Assembly: GCA_018825335.1 (NCBI GenBank)
Contig: JAHJEW010000028.1
Coordinates: forward strand, 1-22,473
Direction of reading: 5' to 3'
DNA: 22,473 nucleotides
Source: Patescibacteria group bacterium
GTDB taxonomy: Bacteria; Patescibacteriota; Gracilibacteria; UBA1369
Shown here: positions 15,076-22,473 of the stretch, piece by piece
Layout: every line of letters begins with the position of its first letter
Numbering within the stretch: position 1 is the stretch's first letter
Notes under the pieces: generated by a model
Database searches by the model: none
Told to the model about the DNA's origin: nothing
What the model saw: the letters and a program-made list of their open reading frames with translations, nothing else
Made by a program: the position numbers and the translations under genes

Positions 15076-15081
15076 AGTATC

Positions 15082-16599
15082 ATGGAATATTTTATTGGAT
15101 TAGTGGCGCTTATTCTCGGCTTTGGAGGCGGCTACTTTATTCGCAAGAAGCAGGTTGAGGAAAGAAACAAAGACCTTAAGGACAAGGGCGAACTTCTTCT
15201 TCAGCAGGCTAATACAAAAGCCCAGGAACTTTTCTTCAAGGCCAAGAACGATGCCCTGAAAATTCTTGAGGATGCAAAGTCGGGCGAGGAAAAGAAGCGT
15301 GACGAGCTTCGAAAAGTGGAAGAGCGTCTAATGACAAAAGAGGAGACGCTGGATAAAAAGATGCAGGCGCTGGATGATTCCAGGTCCGATCTGGAAAAAA
15401 AAGTCGAATCAGTTAAAGCGCTCAGGGAAGAGGTCCAGCGTATACATGAAATGCAGACGGCCGAACTGGAAAAAATTAGCAATTTGCCGAAAGAGGAGGC
15501 GAAAGCTTTGTTGATGAAGCAGGTTGAGGAAGATGCCAAAGAGGATATTTCCCGTCAGATTCAGAAGACGGAAACGGAGCTTAAAGAGCAGGCGAAGGAT
15601 CGCGCCAAATCCATCCTTGCGGACGCTATTCAGCGTTATGCCGCCGAAACCGCGACGGAGTCCACCGCCACTATTGTGGCGCTACCCAGTGATGATCTTA
15701 AGGGTCGCATTATCGGTCGTGAAGGAAGGAATATAAATACTTTTGAGCAGGTTACGGGTATTGATGTCATTGTTGACGACACTCCCGGTTCCATTTTGAT
15801 TTCCGGGTTTGATCTGGTTCGCAGGTATATTGCAAAAATGGCTTTGGAAAGGCTTATTACGGATGGACGTATTCATCCGGCCAGAATCGAGGAAACGGTT
15901 GAGAAAGTTAAGGAAGAGGTGAATGTTATGATCAAGGAACTCGGAGAAAAAGCGGCGTTCGAAACGAGTGTCACGGGTCTTCATCCCAATTTGATCAAGC
16001 TGCTGGGACGATTGAAGTTCCGCTCAAGTTTCGGGCAGAATGTGCTGAAACATTCCATGGAGGTTTCCTCTCTTGCGGCTATGCTTGCGGCTGAATTGGG
16101 TGCGGACACGGCCATTTGTCGCAAAGCCGGTTTATTGCACGATATCGGAAAAGCCGTGGATCATGAAATTCAGGGGCATCACTGCCAGGTTGGTGGAGAT
16201 ATTGCCAGAAAATTCGGGCTGGCGGAACCTGTTGTGCATGCGATTGAGGCCAGTGAGGGCTTCACGGAACCAATGACGGTTGAGGCCATAATTGTGAACG
16301 CGGCCAATTTAATTGCGGTTTCCAGACCGGGCGCCAACAAAGAAAACCTTGATTCTTTCATCAAGCGGCTTGAGGAGCTGGAAAATGTGGCTAATTCGTT
16401 TGAGGGCGTTAAGAAGTCTTTTGCGGTTCAGGCCGGATCGGAAGTGCGCATTTTTGTAACCCCCGAGTCGGTTGACGATGCGGGCGCGGTGAAGATGTCT
16501 TACGATATTGCCCGTAAGATTGAGCGGGATTTACAGTATCAGGGTCAGATAAAGGTAAATGTCATTCGTGAAACGCGAAGTGAGCATTTTGCCGTTTAG
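15082..16599 (+). CDS. rny: Ribonuclease Y
   Basis: This is a 505-residue endoribonuclease, near the usual length of about 510-520. The order of parts is typical: an N-terminal membrane helix (residues 3-20) with the GGGYFIRKK junction, a long charged coiled coil (about 25-185), a KH RNA-binding domain with LKGRIIGREGRN (about 209-275), and an HD domain with H353-D354 in GLLHDIGKAVDHE. It ends with the family's RDLQYQGQIKVNVIRETR. RNase Y starts mRNA decay at the membrane in bacteria without RNase E. The leader has no Shine-Dalgarno; a terminator-like hairpin directly upstream suggests control at the RNA level. Confidence 0.97.
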   Translation: MEYFIGLVALILGFGGGYFIRKKQVEERNKDLKDKGELLLQQANTKAQELFFKAKNDALKILEDAKSGEEKKRDELRKVEERLMTKEETLDKKMQALDDSRSDLEKKVESVKALREEVQRIHEMQTAELEKISNLPKEEAKALLMKQVEEDAKEDISRQIQKTETELKEQAKDRAKSILADAIQRYAAETATESTATIVALPSDDLKGRIIGREGRNINTFEQVTGIDVIVDDTPGSILISGFDLVRRYIAKMALERLITDGRIHPARIEETVEKVKEEVNVMIKELGEKAAFETSVTGLHPNLIKLLGRLKFRSSFGQNVLKHSMEVSSLAAMLAAELGADTAICRKAGLLHDIGKAVDHEIQGHHCQVGGDIARKFGLAEPVVHAIEASEGFTEPMTVEAIIVNAANLIAVSRPGANKENLDSFIKRLEELENVANSFEGVKKSFAVQAGSEVRIFVTPESVDDAGAVKMSYDIARKIERDLQYQGQIKVNVIRETRSEHFAV

Positions 16600-16623
16600 C
16601 ATATGTAAATCGGGGTAAAACAA

Positions 16624-16662
16624 AATATAGAACTGCACACATTCTATATTAAGTTTTTTTTT
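16624..16662 (+). terminator. Rho-independent terminator of rny
   Basis: AATATAGAA (16624-16632) pairs perfectly with 16642-16650 across a 9-nt loop, and nine T follow at 16654-16662. It lies between rny and the converging RRM gene. On the minus strand the stem is followed by a T-rich stretch, so it may serve both genes. The stem is AT-rich and thus only moderately stable. Confidence 0.7.
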
Positions 16663-16668
16663 GATTAT

Positions 16669-16929
16669 TTAGTCACGTGGCTTTGGAGGTCTTGCTTCGC
16701 TTACAGCGATTTTTCGACCTTTCAAATCGTAACCGTCCATTTCAGCAATGGCTTTTTGGGCGTCTTCCTCGCTTGCGAAAGTGACGAAGCCGAATCCTTT
16801 AGAACGTCCACTGAATTTGTCCTTAACGATTGCAACTTCCTCAATGTCACCAAAGGAAGCAAAAGCAGCCCTAAGATCGTCATCGGTTGCACTCCAGTCG
16901 ATGTTACCGACGAATAGTTTATTAGCCAT
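16669..16929 (-). CDS. Small RRM-type RNA-binding protein
   Basis: This is an 86-residue protein made of a single RNA recognition motif. RNP2 is LFVGNI (residues 5-10) and RNP1 is KGFGFVTF (residues 44-51), both with the aromatic residues that stack on RNA bases. A short basic, Pro-containing tail (SEARPPKPRD) follows. Such proteins in bacteria bind single-stranded RNA and are often induced by cold. It stands alone on the minus strand, convergent with rny and divergent from groES. No Shine-Dalgarno precedes the ATG. Confidence 0.93.
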   Translation of the reverse strand: MANKLFVGNIDWSATDDDLRAAFASFGDIEEVAIVKDKFSGRSKGFGFVTFASEEDAQKAIAEMDGYDLKGRKIAVSEARPPKPRD

Positions 16930-17091
16930 ATGAATTAACGAAAAAAAGAAATAAATGGCGAACTTAATTTATTCTATGGATGTATTAAGCAAACTGTGCA
17001 CGTTTGTCGATTAATATATGTGTCTAGAATACCAGTTCATCAAGTACGGTATCAGAATGGTATTGGAATGGGAAGTCAATTTTTTTAAAAG

Positions 17092-17118
17092 TTAGCACTT
17101 GACGGGGAAGTGTGCTAA
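17092..17118. promoter_or_regulatory. CIRCE operator 1 (HrcA binding site)
   Basis: TTAGCACTT, 9 nt, GTGTGCTAA matches the CIRCE consensus TTAGCACTC-N9-GAGTGCTAA with one mismatch per arm. It overlaps the -35 and spacer of the groES promoter. Binding of HrcA here would repress groES-groEL until heat or misfolded protein titrates GroEL away from HrcA. Confidence 0.93.
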
Positions 17119-17127
17119 AATTAATAT
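17099..17127 (+). promoter_or_regulatory. Promoter of groES-groEL
   Basis: TTGACG (17099-17104), a 17-bp spacer and TAATAT (17122-17127). Transcription would start near 17134, giving a leader of about 55 nt before the ATG at 17189. The -35 lies inside CIRCE 1 and the start site inside CIRCE 2. The remaining bases, 16930-17091, also hold the unplaced promoter of the leftward RRM gene. Confidence 0.7.
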
Positions 17128-17131
17128 AGCG

Positions 17132-17158
17132 TTTGCATTCTAACTGTTAGAGTGCCAA
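17132..17158. promoter_or_regulatory. Degenerate second CIRCE operator
   Basis: TTTGCATTC (17132-17140, 7 of 9), 9 nt, GAGTGCCAA (17150-17158, 8 of 9) has exact CIRCE spacing. It overlaps the predicted transcription start. Its weaker match suggests a secondary HrcA site giving tighter or cooperative repression. Confidence 0.7.
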
Positions 17159-17188
17159 TTCAACGATTTATTTCTTAAATTTAACACT

Positions 17189-17488
17189 ATGGCGGAAAGC
17201 AAGCTTAGGCCACTGGCCGATCACATTATTGTCGAAGCGGCAAAAGAAGAGGAGACTCATGCTTCGGGGCTGATTATTCCCGATACGGTTTCCAAGGAAA
17301 AACCGCAGAAGGGAAAAGTTCTGGCCACCGGTCCGGGAAAGTACGGTGAAGATGGTAAACGTATGCCGATGGACATTAAAGTCGGGGATATGGTCCTTTT
17401 TACAAAATATGGGCCGACTGAAGTTAAACTTGAAGGGAAAGAACTTTTGGTTTTGAACGAGTCGGATGTGCTGGCCGTCATTGAATAA
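17189..17488 (+). CDS. groES: Co-chaperonin GroES
   Basis: This is a 99-residue Hsp10, the usual length. The N-terminal KLRPLADHIIVE, the mobile loop near residues 21-35 (EEETHASGLIIPD, with the Ile-Ile contact for GroEL) and the PQKGKVLATGPG strand are all present. It caps the GroEL ring and closes the folding chamber. groEL follows after 27 nt. The leader is AT-rich without a Shine-Dalgarno. Confidence 0.97.
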   Translation: MAESKLRPLADHIIVEAAKEEETHASGLIIPDTVSKEKPQKGKVLATGPGKYGEDGKRMPMDIKVGDMVLFTKYGPTEVKLEGKELLVLNESDVLAVIE

Positions 17489-17515
17489 ATTTATAATTAT
17501 TAACTTTTAACTAAA

Positions 17516-19150
17516 ATGGCAAAACAGATTCAGTTTGGTGATGACGCCCGAAAAAAGATTATCAGCGGCGTCAATCAGCTCGCGGACGCGGTTCGCATTA
17601 CTCTAGGTCCGAAGGGACGCAATGTTGTGATCGATAAAAAATACGGATCTCCGATGATTACCAATGATGGTGTGACTATCGCCAAGGAGATTGATCTGGA
17701 AGATCCTTTTGAAAATATGGGGGCGCAGCTTGTTAAGGAGGTTGCCACGAAAACCAATGATGTTGCCGGTGACGGCACTACAACCGCAACGGTTCTTGCA
17801 GCGGCGATGATCGCGGAAGGTTTTCGCAATATAACGGCCGGTGCAAATCCGATGCAGTTGAAACGCGGGATTGATAAAGCGGTCGGCAAGATTGTCGCGG
17901 AGCTTTCGAAAGTTAAGATGGAGATTGGTAATTCAAAAGAAAAGATTGCGCAGGTTGCAACAATTTCGGCACAGGATGAAGAGGTTGGAAACCTTATTGC
18001 CGATGTTCTGGACGAGGTCGGGCATGATGGAGTTATTACGGTCGAGGAGTCACAGACAATGGGTCTTGAAAGCGAAGTTGTAAAAGGAATGCACTTTGAT
18101 AACGGTTATATTTCACCATATATGGTAACCGATCCCCAGAGGATGGAAGCTGTATATAAAGATGTAAAAATTCTTATAACCGACAAAAAGATTTCTTCGG
18201 TTCAGGAGGTTTTGCCTCTGATTGAGAAACTGGTTCAGTCGGGGCATAAAGAACTTGTAATTATTGCGGAAGATACTGAAGGGGAGGCTTTGGCGACTTT
18301 TGTCCTGAATAAACTCAGGGGTATTTTCAGTGTTTTGGCGGTTAAGGCTCCGGCATATGGGGATCGTCGAAAGGAAATGTTGAAGGATATAGCCGCTTTG
18401 ACCGGTGGAACGGTAATTACGGAGGACCTTGGTCTGAAACTTGAAAATGCCGATCTCTCCGATCTTGGAGAGGCGCATAAAGTTATTTCAACAAGCGAGA
18501 AGACCGTTATTGTGGAAGGTAAAGGCAAGCAGTCCGATATTGATGCCAGGATTGGGGAGATCAAAGTTACGATGGCCAATAGTTCATCCGATTTTGACAA
18601 GGAAAAACTTGCGGAGCGCATGGCAAAGATGGCCGGCGGTATCGGTGTTATAAAGGTTGGAGCCGCGACCGAAACGGAGCTTAAGGAAAAGAAGCTCAGG
18701 ATTGAGGACGCTATTTCCGCCACCAAGGCCGCTGTTTCGGAAGGAATCGTACCGGGTGGAGGTGTTGCTCTCTTGCATGCCGCTACTGCTTTGGATGGTC
18801 TAAAAGGTACTGCGGATGAAATTACCGGTATCAACATTGTTCGTAAGGCTTTGGAGTCTCCTTTGAGGCAGATTGCCGAAAATGCCGGCAAAGACGGGGC
18901 TGTTATTGTACAGAAAGTTATGGAGCAAAAGATCGGTGTTGGATATGATGCCGCCAAGGATGAATACGTTGATATGATTGAGGCCGGGATTATCGATCCT
19001 AAAATGGTTACACGCAGCGCGATGCAGAATGCAGGGTCCATAGCCGGTATTTTCCTTACGACGGAGGGTGCGGTTACCGATATTCCGGAAAGCAAGGATT
19101 CTGTTCCTCAAATGCCGGGTGGAATGGGCGGCATGGGTGGAATGATGTAG
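17516..19150 (+). CDS. groEL: Chaperonin GroEL
   Basis: This is a 544-residue Hsp60, full length. ATP-binding signatures LGPKGRNV and GDGTTTATVLAAA are near residues 30 and 86. The apical domain and the VPGGGVALLHA signature follow. The C-terminal Gly-Met tail (MPGGMGGMGGMM) is the flexible tail that projects into the cavity. It forms the ATP-driven double-ring folding chamber with GroES and, in HrcA systems, keeps the repressor active. It is in an operon with groES. A long antisense reading frame inside it (18235-19095) is a shadow of its codon pattern. Confidence 0.98.
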   Translation: MAKQIQFGDDARKKIISGVNQLADAVRITLGPKGRNVVIDKKYGSPMITNDGVTIAKEIDLEDPFENMGAQLVKEVATKTNDVAGDGTTTATVLAAAMIAEGFRNITAGANPMQLKRGIDKAVGKIVAELSKVKMEIGNSKEKIAQVATISAQDEEVGNLIADVLDEVGHDGVITVEESQTMGLESEVVKGMHFDNGYISPYMVTDPQRMEAVYKDVKILITDKKISSVQEVLPLIEKLVQSGHKELVIIAEDTEGEALATFVLNKLRGIFSVLAVKAPAYGDRRKEMLKDIAALTGGTVITEDLGLKLENADLSDLGEAHKVISTSEKTVIVEGKGKQSDIDARIGEIKVTMANSSSDFDKEKLAERMAKMAGGIGVIKVGAATETELKEKKLRIEDAISATKAAVSEGIVPGGGVALLHAATALDGLKGTADEITGINIVRKALESPLRQIAENAGKDGAVIVQKVMEQKIGVGYDAAKDEYVDMIEAGIIDPKMVTRSAMQNAGSIAGIFLTTEGAVTDIPESKDSVPQMPGGMGGMGGMM

Positions 19151-19190
19151 GGCGCTAGAGAAATAGTTTTTCCCAAAGATCACTTTGTGG

Positions 19191-19196
19191 TATATT
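19191..19196 (+). promoter_or_regulatory. Putative -10 box before the acidic tail-anchored protein gene
   Basis: TATATT ends 10 nt before the ATG at 19207, again placing the transcription start within a few bases of the start codon. The -35 match is poor. A small hairpin (CAAAG 19174-19178 with CTTTG 19183-19187) lies in the spacer and might weakly end groEL transcription. Confidence 0.3.
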
Positions 19197-19206
19197 TGAA
19201 GAAACT

Positions 19207-19776
19207 ATGGCAAAGGCGCAATCATCTTCAGCTACGGTGAAAAAGTCGCAAGCTTCCAAATCGGCGGAGTCAAAAGCGATGTCGGTTCGTGATATCAAAT
19301 CGCCTCCAAAAGAAGACATGGAAAGCGCGTTTACAATAAAGCAGCTTGATGATGCGCCGGCAATAGAACCGCTGGTTGAAGATATCGAAGATATCGATGA
19401 AAATGGTGAGGTTGAGGAGGAAATCATTGAAGAATCGGAAAATCTTGATATAAGTTATGAACCTTCCAGGAAGCCGGTTATGAAAATTGATTCAATTGGC
19501 GCAGATGTACGCGGAGAAATGTCCGCCAGTCTGGAAACGATGGTTCCGAAAGATATTATCAGAGTGAAGTTCGGGACTTTTGTCGGGCTGGTTGCCAATC
19601 ACGATATGGAAGAGGTGGTGGCGGCCAATGCGGAAAAAGATATTATTATGGATTCAAATTTATTGACGGAGCTTGCTTCCAGTCGCGATGAGCGCGAGGA
19701 GCGCAAGATACCGCTGGTTTTTTTGGTGGGTATAGCAATTGGGGTGGTTTTAACCTATATCTTTTTCTCAACATAA
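19207..19776 (+). CDS. Unknown acidic protein with a C-terminal membrane anchor
   Basis: This is a 189-residue protein with no family I recognise. Residues 1-40 are Ser/Lys/Ala-rich and probably disordered. Residues about 55-82 are very acidic (EDIEDIDENGEVEEEIIEE). A more ordered part (about 95-150) contains DIIRVKFGTFVGLVANHD. A single hydrophobic helix fills residues 169-187 (VFLVGIAIGVVLTYIF) at the extreme C-terminus, so the protein should be tail-anchored with its body in the cytoplasm. It lies between groEL and pyrH, and its stop touches the pyrH ATG with no gap, implying co-translation with pyrH. Confidence 0.7.
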   Translation: MAKAQSSSATVKKSQASKSAESKAMSVRDIKSPPKEDMESAFTIKQLDDAPAIEPLVEDIEDIDENGEVEEEIIEESENLDISYEPSRKPVMKIDSIGADVRGEMSASLETMVPKDIIRVKFGTFVGLVANHDMEEVVAANAEKDIIMDSNLLTELASSRDEREERKIPLVFLVGIAIGVVLTYIFFST

Positions 19777-20493
19777 ATGGCCAAACGCCTGAAGTACAAG
19801 CGCATCATGTTAAAGCTGTCCGGAGAGGTGATGGAAGGAAAAAAGGGCAGCGGTATCGATTTCAAAGTGGTGGAAGCGCTATGCAGGGAGATTGTTGATG
19901 TGCAGAAACTGGGCGTTGAAATTGCCATTGTTATAGGTGGCGGCAATTTCTGGCGTTACAGGGATTTTTTGGAGTCCGGGATCGACAGGGTCCATTCCGA
20001 TTATATGGGTATGATGGCTACGATTATGAATTCGCTGGTTCTGAGGAATGCTTTTAAAAAATTCAAAGTTGATGCGAGGCCCCTTTCTTCTTTCGCCATG
20101 CCCGTTGTTATTGAGGAATATTTTAGAGACAAGGCTCTGGCTTATCTTGAGAAAAAGAAAATCGTAATATGCGCGGGAGGCACCGGTAATCCCTTTTTCA
20201 CAACGGATACGGCGGCGGCTCTGCGAGGGCTGGAGCTTCATTGTGACGTTTTGATGAAGGCGACCAAAGTTGATTTTGTTTACGACAAGGATCCGATGAA
20301 ATATAAGAATGCAAAGAAATTCGATAAACTAACATATCATAAGGTCCTTGATCTCGGTCTTGGGGTGATGGATCTTAGCGCCGTGTCTTTGTGCGCGGGC
20401 AGTAATTTGCCTATTTCCGTCTTTAATCTAACCAAAAAGGGCAACATTGCCAGGGTTGTCAGAGGCGAATCCATTGGTACTCTTATTTCTTAA
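19777..20493 (+). CDS. pyrH: Uridylate kinase (UMP kinase)
   Basis: This is a 238-residue hexameric UMP kinase of the amino-acid-kinase fold, the usual length. Visible motifs: the opening MLKLSGEVMEG (phosphate loop), VIGGGNFWR, the UMP-binding GGTGNPFFTTDTAAALR, and TKVDFVYDKDP in the nucleotide-binding half. It turns UMP plus ATP into UDP for RNA and UDP-sugar synthesis. The ATG follows the upstream stop directly. frr starts 10 nt downstream, the usual pyrH-frr pair. Confidence 0.96.
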   Translation: MAKRLKYKRIMLKLSGEVMEGKKGSGIDFKVVEALCREIVDVQKLGVEIAIVIGGGNFWRYRDFLESGIDRVHSDYMGMMATIMNSLVLRNAFKKFKVDARPLSSFAMPVVIEEYFRDKALAYLEKKKIVICAGGTGNPFFTTDTAAALRGLELHCDVLMKATKVDFVYDKDPMKYKNAKKFDKLTYHKVLDLGLGVMDLSAVSLCAGSNLPISVFNLTKKGNIARVVRGESIGTLIS

Positions 20494-20503
20494 ATTTATT
20501 ATT

Positions 20504-21061
20504 ATGATTGATGATGAGATGCGGCAATTGCAGACCGATCTGGATAAGAATGTTGGTCATTTAAAGGATGAGTATTCACGGCTGCAAATCGGGCGCGCTT
20601 CGGCGGCGCTGGTGGAAAGTTTGCAGGTTGACGCTTATGGAGTTAAACAGCCGATTAAGGCTTTGGCGACGATTGTGGTTCCCGATGCAAAGACGATTCA
20701 GATTCAGCCCTGGGACAAAAGTCAGCTGGGGTCGATTGAGAAGGCTATTCAACAATCCGATATTAATATTTCTCCGGTAAATGACGGCATAAATGTTCGT
20801 CTGAATATTCCGCCGCTTACAGAGGAGCGTCGCAGGGATTTGACCAAGGTGGTTCATCGTCTGGCGGAGGATTCGCGTATTGCCGTTCGTAATTTAAGAC
20901 AGAAGGTTCACGACAAGGTTAAGACCATGGAAAAATCGGGCGATATTACCGAAGATGATGCCAGATCCGCAGATAAAAGAATTCAGGAGAAGGTTGACAA
21001 GGTCAATCAGCAAATTGAGGAAATGGCCAAAAACAAAGAAAATGATGTTATGACAGTTTAA
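20504..21061 (+). CDS. frr: Ribosome recycling factor
   Basis: This is a 185-residue protein, exactly the usual RRF length when started at the ATG at 20504. An upstream in-frame start inside pyrH would add a tail that is not part of the family. Signatures include RASAALVESLQVDAYG, IQPWDKSQLGSIEKAI, NVRLNIPPLTEERR and AVRNLRQKVHDKVK. With EF-G it splits post-termination ribosomes. The leader is AT-rich without a Shine-Dalgarno, and rseP begins 9 nt downstream. Confidence 0.97.
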   Translation: MIDDEMRQLQTDLDKNVGHLKDEYSRLQIGRASAALVESLQVDAYGVKQPIKALATIVVPDAKTIQIQPWDKSQLGSIEKAIQQSDINISPVNDGINVRLNIPPLTEERRRDLTKVVHRLAEDSRIAVRNLRQKVHDKVKTMEKSGDITEDDARSADKRIQEKVDKVNQQIEEMAKNKENDVMTV

Positions 21062-21070
21062 TTTTATTTC

Positions 21071-22473
21071 ATGGATTTTTTTATTGCGGCGATTGCTTTT
21101 ATAGTAATTTTTTCCGTTCTGGTCCTGATACACGAATGGGGTCATTTTTATGCGGCCAGAAAAGCGGGTGTAGCGGTGGAGGAATTCGGCTTTGGTCTGC
21201 CGCCGCGGATTTTGGGAAAAAAAGTCGGGGATACGCTTTATTCCGTAAACTGGATACCTTTTGGCGGATTTGTGAAACTTCTTGGTGAGAATGCGCATGA
21301 TCCGAAGCTTCTGAAGAATAAGAAAAGTTTTGTTGCCAAGAAACCGCTGGTGCGACTACTTATTGTAACGGCGGGGGTTTTGATGAATTTTGTTCTTGCC
21401 ATTGTGCTTTTGACAATCGGTTTTACTTTTGGCATCCAGCCTCTGATTATTAGTACCGATGATGTTTTTGCCAATCTGGAAAACGGGAATATTCAAACCG
21501 TGCAGGGGATTTTAGTGAAAGATGTGAAAGAGGGTGGGGTGGCTCATAATGCCGGTTTAAGGGCGAATGACAGGATTATTTCCGTTAATGGTGAAGATGT
21601 TGTTGATCCGCAGCAGATTGATTTGGGTGGGGTTGGGCATGCTCAGGCTGATTATATTTATAGTGTGGAGCGCGGCGGGAATGAGATTTCTTTGCATATG
21701 GAGGCGAGGTCGGGAGAAAGCCTTGGATTTGATCTTTATCAGATTTTCTTTGTTCCTCATCCGGTGGTTTTGCAGGTGCTTGAGGGATCGGTGCCGGATG
21801 TGGCGGGGCTGAAGAAAGGGGATACAATTAATGTAGTTAATGGAAAGCCCGTTTATTATCTGGATGATGTGGTTTTGGATGGGGTTGTTGGGGCCGGGGC
21901 GGGGGATGATTTTGTTGTTCAACGCGGGGAGAAAATGGTGCAGATTCATGCGGGTGGTGAAAAGGCCAAAGATGCCGGTACCGTGTCCGGAGGGATGGAG
22001 CCGGGTTTTGCCGATTCCGATTTTGTTGTAATTGATCAGATTTATTCAGACATGCCCGCGCAAAAAGCCGGTCTTGTGAACGGGGACATTATGGTTGAGG
22101 TTAACGGTGAACCCGTGCGGAGCGCCGAGCAGTTTGTGGCTTTAACCAAGGCTAACGCTGGTAAAGATACTCTTTTTAAGATTCGGCGGGGGGACAGGAT
22201 ATTGGAATTTACAATCAGGCCCACGGATAAAGGTTTGATCGGTGTTGGTCTCCCAAAAGTGCGGGTTTTTGCAGACGGCGCTTTGGCACTTTATGCATCG
22301 GCCACGCCCGTTTCCGTGCTGAAGATTAAGGATGTGCAGTATCCTTTCTGGGTTGCGCCTTTTAAGGCCCTGGAGGAGACGGGGCGGCTTTCTTTGGTTA
22401 CTCTTACAATGTTCGGTGATGTTGTGAGTTCTATTGTTACGAAGTTTACCGTGCCGGAGGGCGTGGCCGGTCC
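21071..22473 (+). CDS. rseP: RseP-like site-2 zinc metalloprotease, 3' end beyond the window
   Basis: About 467 codons are visible and the frame is open at the window edge. The first membrane helix carries the zinc-binding H21-E-W-G-H25 motif. It is followed by GFGLPPRI and the NWIPFGGFVKLLGE signature, then a second helix with GVLMNFVLAIVLL. Three PDZ-like units follow, starting near residues 143, 231 and 317, with motifs AGLRANDRIISVNGE, AGLKKGDTINVVNGK and AGLVNGDIMVEVNGE. The last visible residues, VPEGVAGP, lead into the third-helix region; the LDG motif lies beyond the edge. Site-2 proteases cut membrane-embedded anti-sigma factors or signal-peptide remnants. E. coli RseP has two PDZ domains, so three is unusual. 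It lies 9 nt after frr. Confidence 0.93.
   Translation, partial: MDFFIAAIAFIVIFSVLVLIHEWGHFYAARKAGVAVEEFGFGLPPRILGKKVGDTLYSVNWIPFGGFVKLLGENAHDPKLLKNKKSFVAKKPLVRLLIVTAGVLMNFVLAIVLLTIGFTFGIQPLIISTDDVFANLENGNIQTVQGILVKDVKEGGVAHNAGLRANDRIISVNGEDVVDPQQIDLGGVGHAQADYIYSVERGGNEISLHMEARSGESLGFDLYQIFFVPHPVVLQVLEGSVPDVAGLKKGDTINVVNGKPVYYLDDVVLDGVVGAGAGDDFVVQRGEKMVQIHAGGEKAKDAGTVSGGMEPGFADSDFVVIDQIYSDMPAQKAGLVNGDIMVEVNGEPVRSAEQFVALTKANAGKDTLFKIRRGDRILEFTIRPTDKGLIGVGLPKVRVFADGALALYASATPVSVLKIKDVQYPFWVAPFKALEETGRLSLVTLTMFGDVVSSIVTKFTVPEGVAG

Larger units (their letters stand above)
14764..15081. other. 318-bp divergent intergenic region and probable rny leader
   Basis: The part next to the LTD gene is AT-rich with a CG-rich ACGCGCGCGT patch. 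TTGACG (14831-14836), a 17-bp spacer and a weak TAATCT (14854-14859) could be a rightward promoter, giving a 5' leader of about 215 nt. Within it are a possible 28-codon ORF and a hairpin with a T-run just before rny, listed separately. I see no tRNA-like fold. Confidence 0.45.

Noticed and set aside
18235..19095. Leftward 286-codon open frame inside groEL
   Set aside because: It is fully antisense to groEL and rich in Ser, Ala, Pro and Ile, as expected from the reverse complement of groEL codons.

Overview
This 22.5 kb window looks like a chromosomal segment of a bacterium with a small, compact genome. My best guess is a Candidate Phyla Radiation (Patescibacteria) lineage, possibly Peregrinibacteria-like. 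That is inference from the mix of genes: S-layer-homology and lamin-tail-domain surface proteins, a CxxC-x17-CxxC zinc-ribbon protein, RNase Y, and an AI-2E-type permease. Start codons also almost never carry a Shine-Dalgarno sequence. The genetic code appears standard, since TGA ends several genes at family-typical lengths.

Layout. (1) Positions 1-3447 are visibly more AT-rich than the rest and look acquired. They hold the first codons of a leftward gene, possibly an insertion-sequence transposase, and then a tight three-gene rightward cassette: a radical SAM protein with a B12-binding-like N-terminus, a SAM-dependent methyltransferase and a class I glutamine amidotransferase. The cassette matches no pathway I can name and is the best candidate for an undescribed system. 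(2) Positions 3448-3736 lie between converging genes and hold three strong inverted repeats. (3) Positions 3737-7977 run leftward: an unknown lipoprotein, the ribosome-associated GTPase TypA/BipA, and a double zinc-ribbon protein directly upstream of typA. (4) Positions 8103-13130 run rightward: an RNA-repair operon (2',3'-cyclic phosphodiesterase ThpR, archease, RNA ligase RtcB), a VIT/CCC1-type metal transporter, an AI-2E-family permease and a membrane-anchored SLH protein. Several of these have promoters so close to the ATG that the mRNAs should be leaderless or nearly so. (5) A leftward lamin-tail-domain surface protein overlaps the end of the SLH gene tail to tail. (6) rny (RNase Y) follows a 318-bp intergenic region that may carry an attenuator-like leader. 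Then come a rho-independent terminator and a leftward RRM RNA-binding protein. (7) groES-groEL sit behind a promoter with two CIRCE operators, so HrcA control is expected. (8) Downstream are an unknown tail-anchored acidic protein, pyrH, frr and the start of rseP, which is cut by the window edge and carries three PDZ-like repeats.

Functionally the core part centres on RNA metabolism and translation (TypA, RtcB, archease, ThpR, RNase Y, the RRM protein, RRF), protein quality control (GroES/EL, RseP) and the cell surface (lipoprotein, SLH, LTD). No tRNA, rRNA or CRISPR array was seen.
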